A stretch of 31,478 nt of DNA from Bog-877 sp049518775 (lineage in GTDB: Bacteria > Chloroflexota > Dormibacteria > Aeolococcales > Bog-877), in assembly GCA_049518775.1 (NCBI GenBank), contig JBEKRL010000014.1, positions 1 through 31,478 on the forward strand, in the 5' to 3' direction. The number at the start of each line of letters is the position of its first letter. The stretch's first letter is position 1. The notes beneath the pieces were generated by a model. That model saw nothing but the letters and a program-made list of their open reading frames with translations, searched no databases and was not told the DNA's origin. Shown piece by piece: positions 8,048 to 16,053 of the stretch. Both the position numbers and the translations under genes were made by a program.

Positions 8048-9469
8048 TCACTCCCCCTGGCGCGGTGCCTCAGGAATCAGCCCGGCGGCGTAGCGGAAGT
8101 CCGCGAAGTAGGCGTGGGCGACCCGGTCGATCATCTCGGGGATCAGCTGGGGCTCGCGTCCCAGGTAGCGGGCGGTGCTGATCAGCTGGTCGACCAGATC
8201 GCGGGGCTGGCAGCCCCGCAGGGGGCGGTTGGCGGCCACGTAGTGGGTGGCGAGCAGGTAGTCGACCGCCTCTTCGCTGTAGCTGATGCCGCGCGCCGCG
8301 CAGACCTGGCGGAAGATCACCCGGAAGTCGTCCGGGCTGGGGTCGGGAACCAGCGACTTGTAACGGACCCGGCGCAGGAACGCCTCGTCCACCAGCTCTG
8401 ACGGGTCGAGGTTGGTGGAGAGCAGCAGCAAGGTGGCGTAGGGGACTCCGACCGTGGTCCCGGCCCTCGCGATGTTGAGGTAGTCGATTCCGGTCTCCAG
8501 GGGAACGATCAGGCGGTTGAGGATCTCCCGCGGGGAGATGACCTGCCGGCCGAAGTCGTCGACGTGGAAAATTCCCCCGTTGGCCTTGACCTGAAGCGGG
8601 GCCTCGTAGAAGCCCAGGGCGCGGTCGAAAGCCGGCTCCAGCTGCTGGGCTCGGAGCTCGCCGCCGGTGCGGACCATCGGGCGGTAGACCAACGTCCAGC
8701 GCCGATCGTGGGGGACCGGCGGCCCCTCCACCCGGCGATGGTGAACCGGGTCGAAGACCCGCACCACCTCGCCGTGCACGTAGAGCGCGTGGGGGATGAA
8801 GATGGGGTTGCCCAACACCGCGGCGCAGGCCTCGGCGATCGTGCTCTTGCCGTTCCCCGGTGGCCCGTACAGGAAAAGGGCCTGGCGGGCGGTCAGGGCG
8901 GTGCCCACCACGTCGACCACTCGAGCGGGGAGGACCAGGTCGCCCAGGGCCTGCGCCAGAGCGGCGGCCGCCACCACTCCCACCTCGGCCACCAACTCCC
9001 GCGCGCTGGCCACGTAGTCCCCGATGGGGACCGGGGCCGGACCGGCGTACTGGCTCAGCTGGAGCGACTCCCGGGTTCGCTCCCGGCCCGAGGCGGTGAG
9101 GGTGTACTCCATCCCCTCGGCGAACAACTCCTGGTCGCGGAGGGCTACGCGGGCACCGGTGGTCCCCAAGAAGCCCTCCTTGGTCAGGAAGGCCATCCCT
9201 TCGGCAGTGAGCCTCCAGGGGAGGCAGGCGGCGGCGGCCAGGTCCCGGCCCAGCATGTCGCCGTTGAAGTAGAGAATCTTGAGGAGGAGGTCGCAGACGA
9301 ACGAGAAGGGAAGTCCGAGCTCCGCCATCGACCGGGGTGCAGGTGGGCAGAACTCGCTCCGCTGGCCAGCGCTGGCCCGGGCCCGTGGGTGGACAGCCCC
9401 AGCGCTCCCCACGCGGGGCAGCGGCACCGGGGGCGGCGGGGCACCTCGATCGACGGACTCAACACTCAT
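8048..9469 (-). CDS. AAA+ ATPase with N-terminal winged-helix-like region
   Basis: A 473-residue MoxR/chaperone-like AAA+ ATPase, expected to act as an oligomeric remodelling machine. Seen directly: Walker A GPPGNGKST (202-210), Walker B IFHVDDFG (300-307), sensor-1 region LLLLSTN (347-353) and paired arginines at 366-367 suitable as an arginine finger. Residues about 50-135 read like a helical domain with a wing (LLLKILYFNGDMLGRDLA), possibly DNA- or partner-binding. The first 45 residues are Pro/Ala-rich. The ATG at 9469 has AGGAGAGG upstream, supporting the long form over Met48. There is no operon partner: a MarR remnant lies downstream and a long non-coding stretch upstream. The substrate is unknown. 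Confidence 0.9.
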   Translation of the reverse strand: MSVESVDRGAPPPPVPLPRVGSAGAVHPRARASAGQRSEFCPPAPRSMAELGLPFSFVCDLLLKILYFNGDMLGRDLAAAACLPWRLTAEGMAFLTKEGFLGTTGARVALRDQELFAEGMEYTLTASGRERTRESLQLSQYAGPAPVPIGDYVASARELVAEVGVVAAAALAQALGDLVLPARVVDVVGTALTARQALFLYGPPGNGKSTIAEACAAVLGNPIFIPHALYVHGEVVRVFDPVHHRRVEGPPVPHDRRWTLVYRPMVRTGGELRAQQLEPAFDRALGFYEAPLQVKANGGIFHVDDFGRQVISPREILNRLIVPLETGIDYLNIARAGTTVGVPYATLLLLSTNLDPSELVDEAFLRRVRYKSLVPDPSPDDFRVIFRQVCAARGISYSEEAVDYLLATHYVAANRPLRGCQPRDLVDQLISTARYLGREPQLIPEMIDRVAHAYFADFRYAAGLIPEAPRQGE

Positions 9470-9488
9470 CAGCTGGCCTCTCCTGGGA

Positions 9489-9494
9489 ATCTAA
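9489..9494 (-). promoter_or_regulatory. Possible -10 element of the AAA+ gene
   Basis: TAGATT on the minus strand, immediately upstream of the AGGAGAGG ribosome-binding site of the ATPase gene. The -35 is not recognisable, so this is weak. Confidence 0.25.
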
Positions 9495-9967
9495 CGGGTG
9501 GAGAGCACCTGCGGTAGTTCCAACTCGGCTTCCGGGCCGATCGCCGGCCTGGGAACATCGGCGATTGTCTCCCCCCCCCGGCTCCGGGCTCGGATCGGTG
9601 CCTCGCGGGCGAGGCGACTCTCGGCCCTGCGACCAGTCGGCCCTGTGTAGTGGATCTGGAGCGGCAGCCCTGGAAGCCGGCTTCAGCCGCGGCCAACCCC
9701 TGGAGGTGGCGGTGAAGGTCAGCGTCACGTCCCTCCACCTGCTGCTGGAACACGATGCCGCGGGTACTGCCGGGCCGGCGGCGTGACCACCAGCACTCCC
9801 CCCTCGGGCGTGAGCGCCCAGCCCCGCTCTCACCGGCGCCGGGCCACCCTGAGGAAGCTCCGAGAGGCCGGTACCCGTGTGTGGGGGCTCAGCTTGCACC
9901 TGGCGTGCTCCGACCGGTGGCCAGGGTGCTCATCGAGGCCGACCCGCAGGGGGAGAGGAGCGGCGCC
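9495..9967. other. Intergenic stretch without a convincing gene
   Basis: Between the oxidoreductase stop and the AAA+ gene. Open frames exist on both strands, as expected at this base composition, but none has family-like sequence, a ribosome-binding site or compositional balance. A run of about nine C lies near 9570. Nothing here can be called. Confidence 0.5.
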
Positions 9968-10999
9968 TCAATCCCCGACCCGCACCACCATCTTGCCGAG
10001 GTTGGTGCCGCGCATCATGCCCAGGAAGGCCTCCACCATGTTCTCGATTCCGGCCACCACGGTCTCGTCGGCCACGGTCGTGCCGGCCAGGATGCCGCCG
10101 CCGACCTCGCTGAGGAACTCGGCCTCCCGGTCCAGATGGTCGCCCACGAGGAATCCCTCCAGGCGCAGCCGCTTGCCCACCGCCAGGGTCAGATTGCGCG
10201 GGCCAGGTGGAGCCGATTCCGCGTTGTAGCTGGAGATGGAGCCACACATGGCGACTCTGCCGTGCGGCCTCAGGACCGCCAGGGCGGCCTCCAGGTGATC
10301 CCCGCCCACGTTGTCGAAGTAGACGTCGATCCCCCGCTCCCCGGCCGCCGCGGTCAGCAACGCGGTGATATCGCCATCGTGGTAGTTGAAGGCGGTGTCG
10401 TAGCCCAGATCTCTGGTCAGGTGTTCCACCTTGGCAGCGGAGCCGGCACTGCCGATGACCAGACTCGCGCCCCTGGACCTGGCCAGCTGGCCGACCATGC
10501 TCCCGACCGCACCGGCGGCTGCGGAGACGAACACCGACTCCCCCGGCTGGAAGTGAGCGATGTCGAGGAGGCCCACGTACGCGGTGAGGCCCGGCATCCC
10601 CAGGGCACCGAGGTAGGCGGAGGCGGGCACGCCCGGAAGCGGCTGGATCTGGCGGAAGGCGGCCGGGGGCCCGACCGCGAATTCGCGCCACCCGAGCCGG
10701 TGGAGTACGGTGTCGCCGGGTGCCAGGATGGCGCCGGGAGAGGCGGACACGACCTTTCCAACCGCTCCACCGTCCATCACATGGCCGAGCTGGAACGGAG
10801 GCGAATAGGACCTGGCATCACTCATCCGGCCGCGCATGTAGGGGTCGACCGAGAGGAACTGGTTGCGGACCACCACGTCCTCCGGAGCCGCCTCCACCTC
10901 CTTGGTCACGAGTTCGAAGTTGTCCGCCACCGGCCATCCCCTGGGGCGGGTGATCAGGTGGATTTCGCGCCCGGTCGTGGTTAGATTCATGGTGACCAT
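9968..10999 (-). CDS. NADP-dependent MDR oxidoreductase (PTGR/CurA-like)
   Basis: Medium-chain dehydrogenase/reductase without the zinc-binding residues of alcohol dehydrogenases, in the prostaglandin reductase/CurA group that reduces alpha,beta-unsaturated carbonyls with NADPH. The 343-residue protein has the N-terminal VDPYMRGRM block (51-59), the Rossmann motif AAGAVG (161-166) and YFDNVGGDHLEAAL. The C-terminus GMMRGTNLGKMVVRVGD is typical (short helix, then final strand). ATG 10999 is preferred over ATG 10990 because GGAG lies ten nucleotides before it; the long upstream extension is non-coding. It is divergent from argC with about 180 nt between them. The physiological substrate is unknown. 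Confidence 0.92.
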   Translation of the reverse strand: MVTMNLTTTGREIHLITRPRGWPVADNFELVTKEVEAAPEDVVVRNQFLSVDPYMRGRMSDARSYSPPFQLGHVMDGGAVGKVVSASPGAILAPGDTVLHRLGWREFAVGPPAAFRQIQPLPGVPASAYLGALGMPGLTAYVGLLDIAHFQPGESVFVSAAAGAVGSMVGQLARSRGASLVIGSAGSAAKVEHLTRDLGYDTAFNYHDGDITALLTAAAGERGIDVYFDNVGGDHLEAALAVLRPHGRVAMCGSISSYNAESAPPGPRNLTLAVGKRLRLEGFLVGDHLDREAEFLSEVGGGILAGTTVADETVVAGIENMVEAFLGMMRGTNLGKMVVRVGD

Positions 11000-11144
11000 T
11001 GTGCGGCCGCTCCGGCGCCCTGAGGCGGGCGGGCCGCACCGAGCGGAGCAGCTGGCCAACCTGATTCCGATGGGGTGGGGCCTGCCAGGCCTGCGGCACC
11101 GGCCAGGTTCGGGCGGTGGCTGCCCCCCCGAGGTCCGGGCCGGC

Positions 11145-11172
11145 TTGTCACGCCGACGCATAAATATGCAAT
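11145..11172 (+). promoter_or_regulatory. Candidate argC promoter
   Basis: TTGTCA (11145-11150), a 16-nt spacer and TGCAAT (11167-11172). Transcription would begin about 11179, leaving only about three nucleotides before the argC ATG at 11182. This agrees with the absence of a ribosome-binding site. The -10 lies inside the ARG-box-like repeat. Confidence 0.45.
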
Positions 11173-11177
11173 CATGC
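11158..11177 (+). promoter_or_regulatory. ARG-box-like operator
   Basis: The bases GCAT-AAAT-ATGC (11158-11169) form an inverted repeat with an A/T centre, followed and overlapped by GCA-ATCA-TGC (11168-11177). This resembles known ArgR/AhrC operators, which are pairs of imperfect A/T-centred palindromes. It is the only A/T-rich patch in the vicinity, covers the predicted -10, and an argR gene lies in the same operon. Arginine-dependent repression by ArgR is therefore the natural reading (inference). Confidence 0.6.
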
Positions 11178-11181
11178 CGCG

Positions 11182-12210
11182 ATGGCCTGGAGGGAGAAGC
11201 GACTGCGGGTTTCGCTGGCCGGCGCCACCGGTTACGCCGGTGCCGGCTGTCTGCGGCTGCTCAGCGGCCACCCGGCGGTGGAGTTGACGGAGATCGCGTC
11301 CCGCAGTCAGCCGGGGAGGGTCCATGCCGATGTCTACCCGGGCTCGGAGTGCCGCATGGAGATGGTCGAGTCCGTCGACGGGGCTGGCTGCGATGTGGTC
11401 ATCAGTGCTCTGCCCCACGGCGAGGCGGCCCGTTCGACGCCCGCGTGGCTGGCTGGGGGCGCGGTGGTGCTGGATGTGTCGGCCGACTTTCGGCTCAGCT
11501 CCGCGGCCAGCTTCCAGCGCTGGTACGGGAGCTCCCACCCCAGCCCCGAGCTCCTGGCCGAGGCGGTCCTGGCCCTGCCCGAGCTCCGTCCCGCGCAGAT
11601 CCTGAACGCGCGGATCCTGGCGCTGCCGGGATGCTTTTCCACGGCGGCGATCCTGGCCTGCGGGCCCGCGGCCGCCCGCCGTCTGGTCGAGCCTGAGGTG
11701 GTGATCGACGGCAAGACCGGGGTGAGCGGCGCCGGCCGCGGCGCCGGGACCGAATACCTCTTCAGCGAGCTTGACGAGTCGGTGAAGCCGTACGCCGTGG
11801 GCGGGCACCGCCACCAGCCGGAGATGGAGCAGGTTCTGGGTGAGCTCTTTGGGAGCCCCTTCGCGGTCACCTTCGTGCCCCACCTGGTCCCCATGACCCG
11901 CGGCATCGAGGTCACCTGCTACCTGCGGCTGCGCCCGGGGGTGACGCTGGACCAACTCCGAGCCGAGTACCGCAGCCAGTACCGGGATCAGCCCTTCGTG
12001 CGCGTCTCCGACGGCCCCGTTCCCAGCAAGCAGACCAGCCACACCAACCTCTGCTGGATCAGCCTGGCTCAGCAGGGTCCCCACCTGGTGGTCGCGGCGG
12101 TCCTGGACAACCTCGGTCGGGGGGCCTCCTCCCAGGCCATCCAGGTGATGAACATGCGCTTCGGCCTGGAGCCGACGGCGGGAATCGCGAGCCTCCCGCA
12201 ATGGCCGTGA
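11182..12210 (+). CDS. argC: N-acetyl-gamma-glutamyl-phosphate reductase
   Basis: Third step of the acetylated arginine pathway: NADPH-dependent reduction of N-acetylglutamyl-5-phosphate to the semialdehyde. The 342-residue protein has the dinucleotide loop GATGYAG (14-20), the catalytic cysteine in PGCFST (Cys151) and the conserved GGHRHQPEM block with His209/His211. It is the first gene of the arg cluster. The ATG at 11182 lies about ten nucleotides after the predicted -10, so the mRNA is nearly leaderless. Its stop overlaps the argJ start. Confidence 0.96.
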   Translation: MAWREKRLRVSLAGATGYAGAGCLRLLSGHPAVELTEIASRSQPGRVHADVYPGSECRMEMVESVDGAGCDVVISALPHGEAARSTPAWLAGGAVVLDVSADFRLSSAASFQRWYGSSHPSPELLAEAVLALPELRPAQILNARILALPGCFSTAAILACGPAAARRLVEPEVVIDGKTGVSGAGRGAGTEYLFSELDESVKPYAVGGHRHQPEMEQVLGELFGSPFAVTFVPHLVPMTRGIEVTCYLRLRPGVTLDQLRAEYRSQYRDQPFVRVSDGPVPSKQTSHTNLCWISLAQQGPHLVVAAVLDNLGRGASSQAIQVMNMRFGLEPTAGIASLPQWP

Positions 12211-13433
12211 GAGCGGGCCTGGCGGCGAGTGCGGCCCCCAGCGGGGTCACCGCGGCCAGCGGGTTCCGGGCTGGGACCGCCGGCGCCGACGTGCGCGGCG
12301 ACGGAGGGTCCCGACCCGACGTTGCCATCCTGGCCAGCCAGACGACCGCCGCCGCGGCGGGGGTGTTCACCAGCAACCGGGTCAAGGCCGCCCCGGTGGT
12401 GGTCAGTCAGATCCACCTCAAGCGGGGGCTCGCCCGGGCGGTGGTGGTCAACAGCGGCAACGCCAACGCCTGCACCGGCTCCCGCGGCCTGGCCGATGCA
12501 CTCCGGATGGCTCAGACCACGGCCGACGTGGTCGACTGTGCCCCGAGTGAGGTGTTGGTGGCCTCCACCGGGGTCATCGGGAGACCGCTGCCAATCGAGC
12601 GGGTCCGGGCGGCGATCATCGCCGCCGGGCGGGGGCTGGATCGCGGCCAGGGCCGCCTGGCCGCCGAGGCGATCATGACCACCGACACCCATCCCAAGGA
12701 GGCCGAGGCCCGCTTTGAGGTGGGTGGGGTGGTCCACACGGTGGGGGGCATGGCCAAGGGGTCGGGCATGATCCATCCCGAGATGGCAACCCTGCTGGCC
12801 TTCGTGACCACCGACGCCCGGGTCTCGCCGGTGCTGCTCGCGCAGCTGCTCCGAGCCGGGGCCCGGTCCAGCTTCAACACCATCAGTGTCGACGGGGACA
12901 CCAGCACCAACGACTCCTGCCTGGTCCTGGCCAACGGGGCCGCCGGGGGGCCCGAGCTGGACGCGGGGAGCCCCGGAGCCGAGCTCCTGACGGCGGCCCT
13001 GGGCCAGGTCCTGCAGGGGCTGGCCGAGCAGGTCGTAGCCGACGGCGAGGGTGCCACCAAGACCTTCTCGGTCCGGGTCTGCGGCGCCCTCGACGAGCGC
13101 CAGGCCCGGATGGCCGCGCGCACCGTCACCAGCTCGCCTCTGGTCAAGACGGCGATCCACGGGGGGGACCCCAACTGGGGCAGGATCCTGGCCGCGGTGG
13201 GGCGCAGTGGGGCTGAGCTGGCCCTGGATCGCTGCCGGCTGGCCATCGGCGGCTACGAGATGTTCGCCATGGGTCGGGTGACGGAGGCGCCTCTGGAGCA
13301 GGTGGCCCAGGCGCTAGGCCAGCCCAGGATTGCCATCGAGATCGACCTCGGGCTCGGCGACGGGGAGGCGACCGCCCTGGGCTGTGACCTCAGCCCGGAA
13401 TACGTGAGGATCAACGCTGACTACTCAACCTGA
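12201..13433 (+). CDS. argJ: Bifunctional ornithine acetyltransferase / N-acetylglutamate synthase
   Basis: Transfers the acetyl group from N-acetylornithine to glutamate, recycling the acetyl group; it may also use acetyl-CoA. The 410-residue precursor self-cleaves before a threonine. The site is visible as HPEMATLLAF, Ala196-Thr197. Other family blocks are VNSGNANACTG and KTAIHGGDPNWGRI. ATG 12201 overlaps argC by 10 nt; an alternative GTG at 12207 would make a 4-nt GTGA overlap. The bifunctional ability depends on the N-terminus and cannot be judged here, which matters because no separate argA is seen. Confidence 0.96.
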   Translation: MAVRAGLAASAAPSGVTAASGFRAGTAGADVRGDGGSRPDVAILASQTTAAAAGVFTSNRVKAAPVVVSQIHLKRGLARAVVVNSGNANACTGSRGLADALRMAQTTADVVDCAPSEVLVASTGVIGRPLPIERVRAAIIAAGRGLDRGQGRLAAEAIMTTDTHPKEAEARFEVGGVVHTVGGMAKGSGMIHPEMATLLAFVTTDARVSPVLLAQLLRAGARSSFNTISVDGDTSTNDSCLVLANGAAGGPELDAGSPGAELLTAALGQVLQGLAEQVVADGEGATKTFSVRVCGALDERQARMAARTVTSSPLVKTAIHGGDPNWGRILAAVGRSGAELALDRCRLAIGGYEMFAMGRVTEAPLEQVAQALGQPRIAIEIDLGLGDGEATALGCDLSPEYVRINADYST

Positions 13434-14319
13434 CCTCGCCGGTCACCTGGACCAGGCGGCCGCGCTGCGGCGCGCCGAGATCCTGGTCGAGGCGATCCCC
13501 TTCATCCGCCGCTTCCAGGACCAGTTCGTGGTGGTCAAGCTGGGTGGGTCTGCCATGGACGAGGGCTTGGCCCGGGAGACGGTGCTCCAGGACCTGGTGC
13601 TGCTGCGCTTCGTGGGAATGCGACCGGTGCTGGTCCACGGCGGCGGCAACGAGATCACCGCCATGGCCGGTGCCCTGGGGCTGGAGACGCAGTTCGTGGA
13701 CGGCCTCCGGGTCACGGATGACAAGACCATGGAGGTGGCCAGGATGGTCCTCACTGGCAAGATCAATCCTGATCTGGTGGTCGCGATCCACCGCTTGGGA
13801 GGTCGGGCCATGGGGCTCTCCGGCGCGGACGGCCCCACCCTCCTGGTGCGGCGCCAGCTGGGCGCCAACGGCGAGGACCTGGGCCGGGTCGGCGAGGTGG
13901 ATGAGGTGAACCCCGGTCCGGTCCTGACGATCGCGGAGGGGGGGATGATCCCGGTGGTCGCCTCGGTTGGGCTCGGCTACGACGGCCTCGCCTACAACGT
14001 CAACGCCGACGCTGTGGCGGCGGCCTTGGCTCAGGAGCTGCACGCTGGCAAGCTGCTCCTGCTCACCGATGTCCCTGGCGTCATGGACAGGGGCGGTGCC
14101 TTCCAGAGCCGGCTCACGGTGGAGGAGGCCGAGGCGCTGGGCCGGGACGGCTCCGCCTCCGACGGGATGATCCCCAAGCTCAAGGCCGCCTGCGGGGCGG
14201 CGCGCTCCGGGGTCACCGTGCACATCATTGATGGCCGCCAGCCTCACTCGCTCCTGCTCGAGCTCCTGACGGAGGCGGGGGTGGGGACGATGATCGACCC
14301 GGTCGTTGCCGATGGCTGA
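13417..14319 (+). CDS. argB: Acetylglutamate kinase
   Basis: Phosphorylates N-acetylglutamate, the second pathway step. Motifs are KLGGSAM (41-47), HGGGNEI (74-80) and a C-terminal DGMIPKLKAAC block. The first ATG/GTG/TTG in frame is GTG 13528, which would start in the middle of the first beta-strand and delete the conserved helix AEILVEAIPFIRRF. The upstream frame is open back to 13408 with only CTG candidates. CTG 13417 has GAGGA six nucleotides before it and gives a normal 300-residue protein beginning (Met)TTQPD. It overlaps the end of argJ by 17 nt. The product is certain; the CTG start is an inference. Confidence 0.94.
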   Translation: MTTQPDLAGHLDQAAALRRAEILVEAIPFIRRFQDQFVVVKLGGSAMDEGLARETVLQDLVLLRFVGMRPVLVHGGGNEITAMAGALGLETQFVDGLRVTDDKTMEVARMVLTGKINPDLVVAIHRLGGRAMGLSGADGPTLLVRRQLGANGEDLGRVGEVDEVNPGPVLTIAEGGMIPVVASVGLGYDGLAYNVNADAVAAALAQELHAGKLLLLTDVPGVMDRGGAFQSRLTVEEAEALGRDGSASDGMIPKLKAACGAARSGVTVHIIDGRQPHSLLLELLTEAGVGTMIDPVVADG

Positions 14320-15538
14320 GCCGGGCCGGCTCCCGGTGCGGGCCCGGGCCGACGCGGTCATGCTCCCGACCTACAACCGGGTGCCCGTGACCCTGGTCAG
14401 GGGTTCCGGCTGCTACGTCGAGACCGACGACGGCCGGTGGCTCTTGGACCTGGTCGGGGGGATCGCGGTCAACGTCCTGGGTCACTGCCATCCGGAGGTG
14501 GTGGCGGCCGCCACCGAGCAGCTCCAGCGCCTGATTCACACCAGCAACCTCTACTTCACCGAGCCCCAGCTGGAGCTGGCCGAGGCACTGACCGCCACCG
14601 CCTTCCCCTCCCGGGTCTTCCTCTGCAACAGCGGCGCCGAGGCCAACGAGGCGGCCATCAAGGTGGCCCGCAAGTGGGGCCAGCTCAACCGGGATGGCGC
14701 CTACCACATCCTCACCCTCGAGGGGGCGTTCCACGGCCGCACCCTGGGCACTCTCGCGGCCACCGGCAACGCTCACTACAGCGATCCCTTCAGGCCGCTC
14801 CCGGACGGCTTCCGGCAGATCCGAAAGGGGGACCTGGGGGTGGTGGAAGCGGCCCTGGCGGATCCTTTGCGTCCGGCGGTGGCGGTGCTGGTGGAGCCGA
14901 TCCAGGGGGAGAGCGGTGTCTTCGTCCTCGGGGACGACTACCTCCGCCAGCTGCGCGCTCTCTGCGACCGCTACCGGGCCCTGCTCATCGTGGACGAGGT
15001 CCAGTGCGGGATGGGCCGCTCGGGCACCATGTGGGCCCACGAGCAGGCCGGCATCCGGCCCGACATGATGACCGTGGCCAAGGGGATAGCCGGGGGACTT
15101 CCGCTAGGGGCTGTCCTGGTCGGGGAACGCGCCGACGTCCTGGTGCCCGGGGATCATGGCAGCACCTTCGGGGGGAACCCGGTGGCCTGCGCGGCGGCCT
15201 GTGCTGTGCTCAAGGTGATCCAGCGGGAGCACCTGCCCGAGCGGGCGGCGGGGATCGGGGGGCGGCTGAGCTCCGAGCTCCAGGGGCTGGCTAGGGACGG
15301 TCTCCCGATCGCGGAGGTCCGTGGCCGAGGGCTCCTGGTGGGCATCGGGCTCAGCCAGCCCCTGGCTCAGGAGACCGCCCGGATCGCCCTCGACGAGGGG
15401 ATCCTCGTCAATCCGATCGGTGGCCGGACCATACGGATCGCCCCCGCTCTGACCATCGGGGAAGAGGAGGCCGCGCTGGCGGTGGCCGGCATGGGGCGGG
15501 CCCTGGCGCGGGCCCAGCAGGCTGGTGCCGGCATATGA
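14312..15538 (+). CDS. argD: Acetylornithine aminotransferase
   Basis: PLP-dependent class III aminotransferase that converts N-acetylglutamate semialdehyde to N-acetylornithine. The 408-residue protein shows CNSGAEANEAAIK, LEGAFHGRTLG, the aspartate of LIVDEVQCGMGR and the Schiff-base lysine in TVAKGIAGG (Lys257). ATG 14312 overlaps argB by 8 nt; a TTG two codons earlier is possible but has no advantage. Its stop overlaps the argR start (ATGA). In related clusters argF commonly follows here; it is absent. Confidence 0.96.
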   Translation: MAEPGRLPVRARADAVMLPTYNRVPVTLVRGSGCYVETDDGRWLLDLVGGIAVNVLGHCHPEVVAAATEQLQRLIHTSNLYFTEPQLELAEALTATAFPSRVFLCNSGAEANEAAIKVARKWGQLNRDGAYHILTLEGAFHGRTLGTLAATGNAHYSDPFRPLPDGFRQIRKGDLGVVEAALADPLRPAVAVLVEPIQGESGVFVLGDDYLRQLRALCDRYRALLIVDEVQCGMGRSGTMWAHEQAGIRPDMMTVAKGIAGGLPLGAVLVGERADVLVPGDHGSTFGGNPVACAAACAVLKVIQREHLPERAAGIGGRLSSELQGLARDGLPIAEVRGRGLLVGIGLSQPLAQETARIALDEGILVNPIGGRTIRIAPALTIGEEEAALAVAGMGRALARAQQAGAGI

Positions 15539-16011
15539 GCGCACCGATGGGCCGAGCCTCTCGCCAGTCGGTGATCCTGGAGCTGCTCCGGAGCCATCCG
15601 GTGCAGAGCCAGGCCCAGCTGGCGGAGGAGCTGCACCGGCGCCGCATCGCCGTGACCCAGGCGACCATCAGCCGCGACCTGCGCCAGCTGCGGGTGGCCC
15701 GAGTCACGGCGCCGGAAGGACCGCGATACCTGCCCCCTGCCGATGTCTCGGACGCCGAGGCCCAGCTGCAGGTGCTGCTGGCCAGCCACCTGAGCCACCT
15801 CGAGGTGGTCGGCACCATCCTGGTGCTGCGGACTCCCGCCGGGGGAGCCCAGATGGTGGCGGCTGCCGTCGACGCCCTGGCGCTGCCCGAGATCGCCGGC
15901 ACCGTCGCCGGGGACGACACCGTCTTCGTGCTGGCCCGCACCCGCGGCGGCGCCGGGGCGGTAGAGCGGCGGCTCCGGGAGGCCCGCGAGCGCGGCCGCC
16001 GATGGGGCTGA
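15535..16011 (+). CDS. argR: Arginine repressor ArgR
   Basis: Arginine-responsive hexameric repressor. The 158-residue protein has an N-terminal winged helix with the recognition helix TQATISRDLRQL (41-52) and a C-terminal oligomerisation and arginine-binding domain with GTVAGDDT (122-129), the typical aspartate pair. ATG 15535 overlaps the argD stop. It probably represses its own operon through the ARG-box-like repeat before argC and, with arginine as co-repressor, closes a feedback loop. Confidence 0.96.
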   Translation: MSAPMGRASRQSVILELLRSHPVQSQAQLAEELHRRRIAVTQATISRDLRQLRVARVTAPEGPRYLPPADVSDAEAQLQVLLASHLSHLEVVGTILVLRTPAGGAQMVAAAVDALALPEIAGTVAGDDTVFVLARTRGGAGAVERRLREARERGRRWG

Positions 16012-16053
16012 CCGCCGCCGCCCGGCCCCCGTTCTGAAACCTGGAGGTGGATT

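Noticed and set aside
7802..8401. 199-residue plus-strand frame
   Set aside because: Only its first 70 residues are MarR-like. The rest is antisense to the AAA+ gene, so the long frame is not one gene.
10987..12201. 404-residue minus-strand frame opposite argC
   Set aside because: Same reason: a mirror of the argC codon pattern, with no start signal and no recognisable family.
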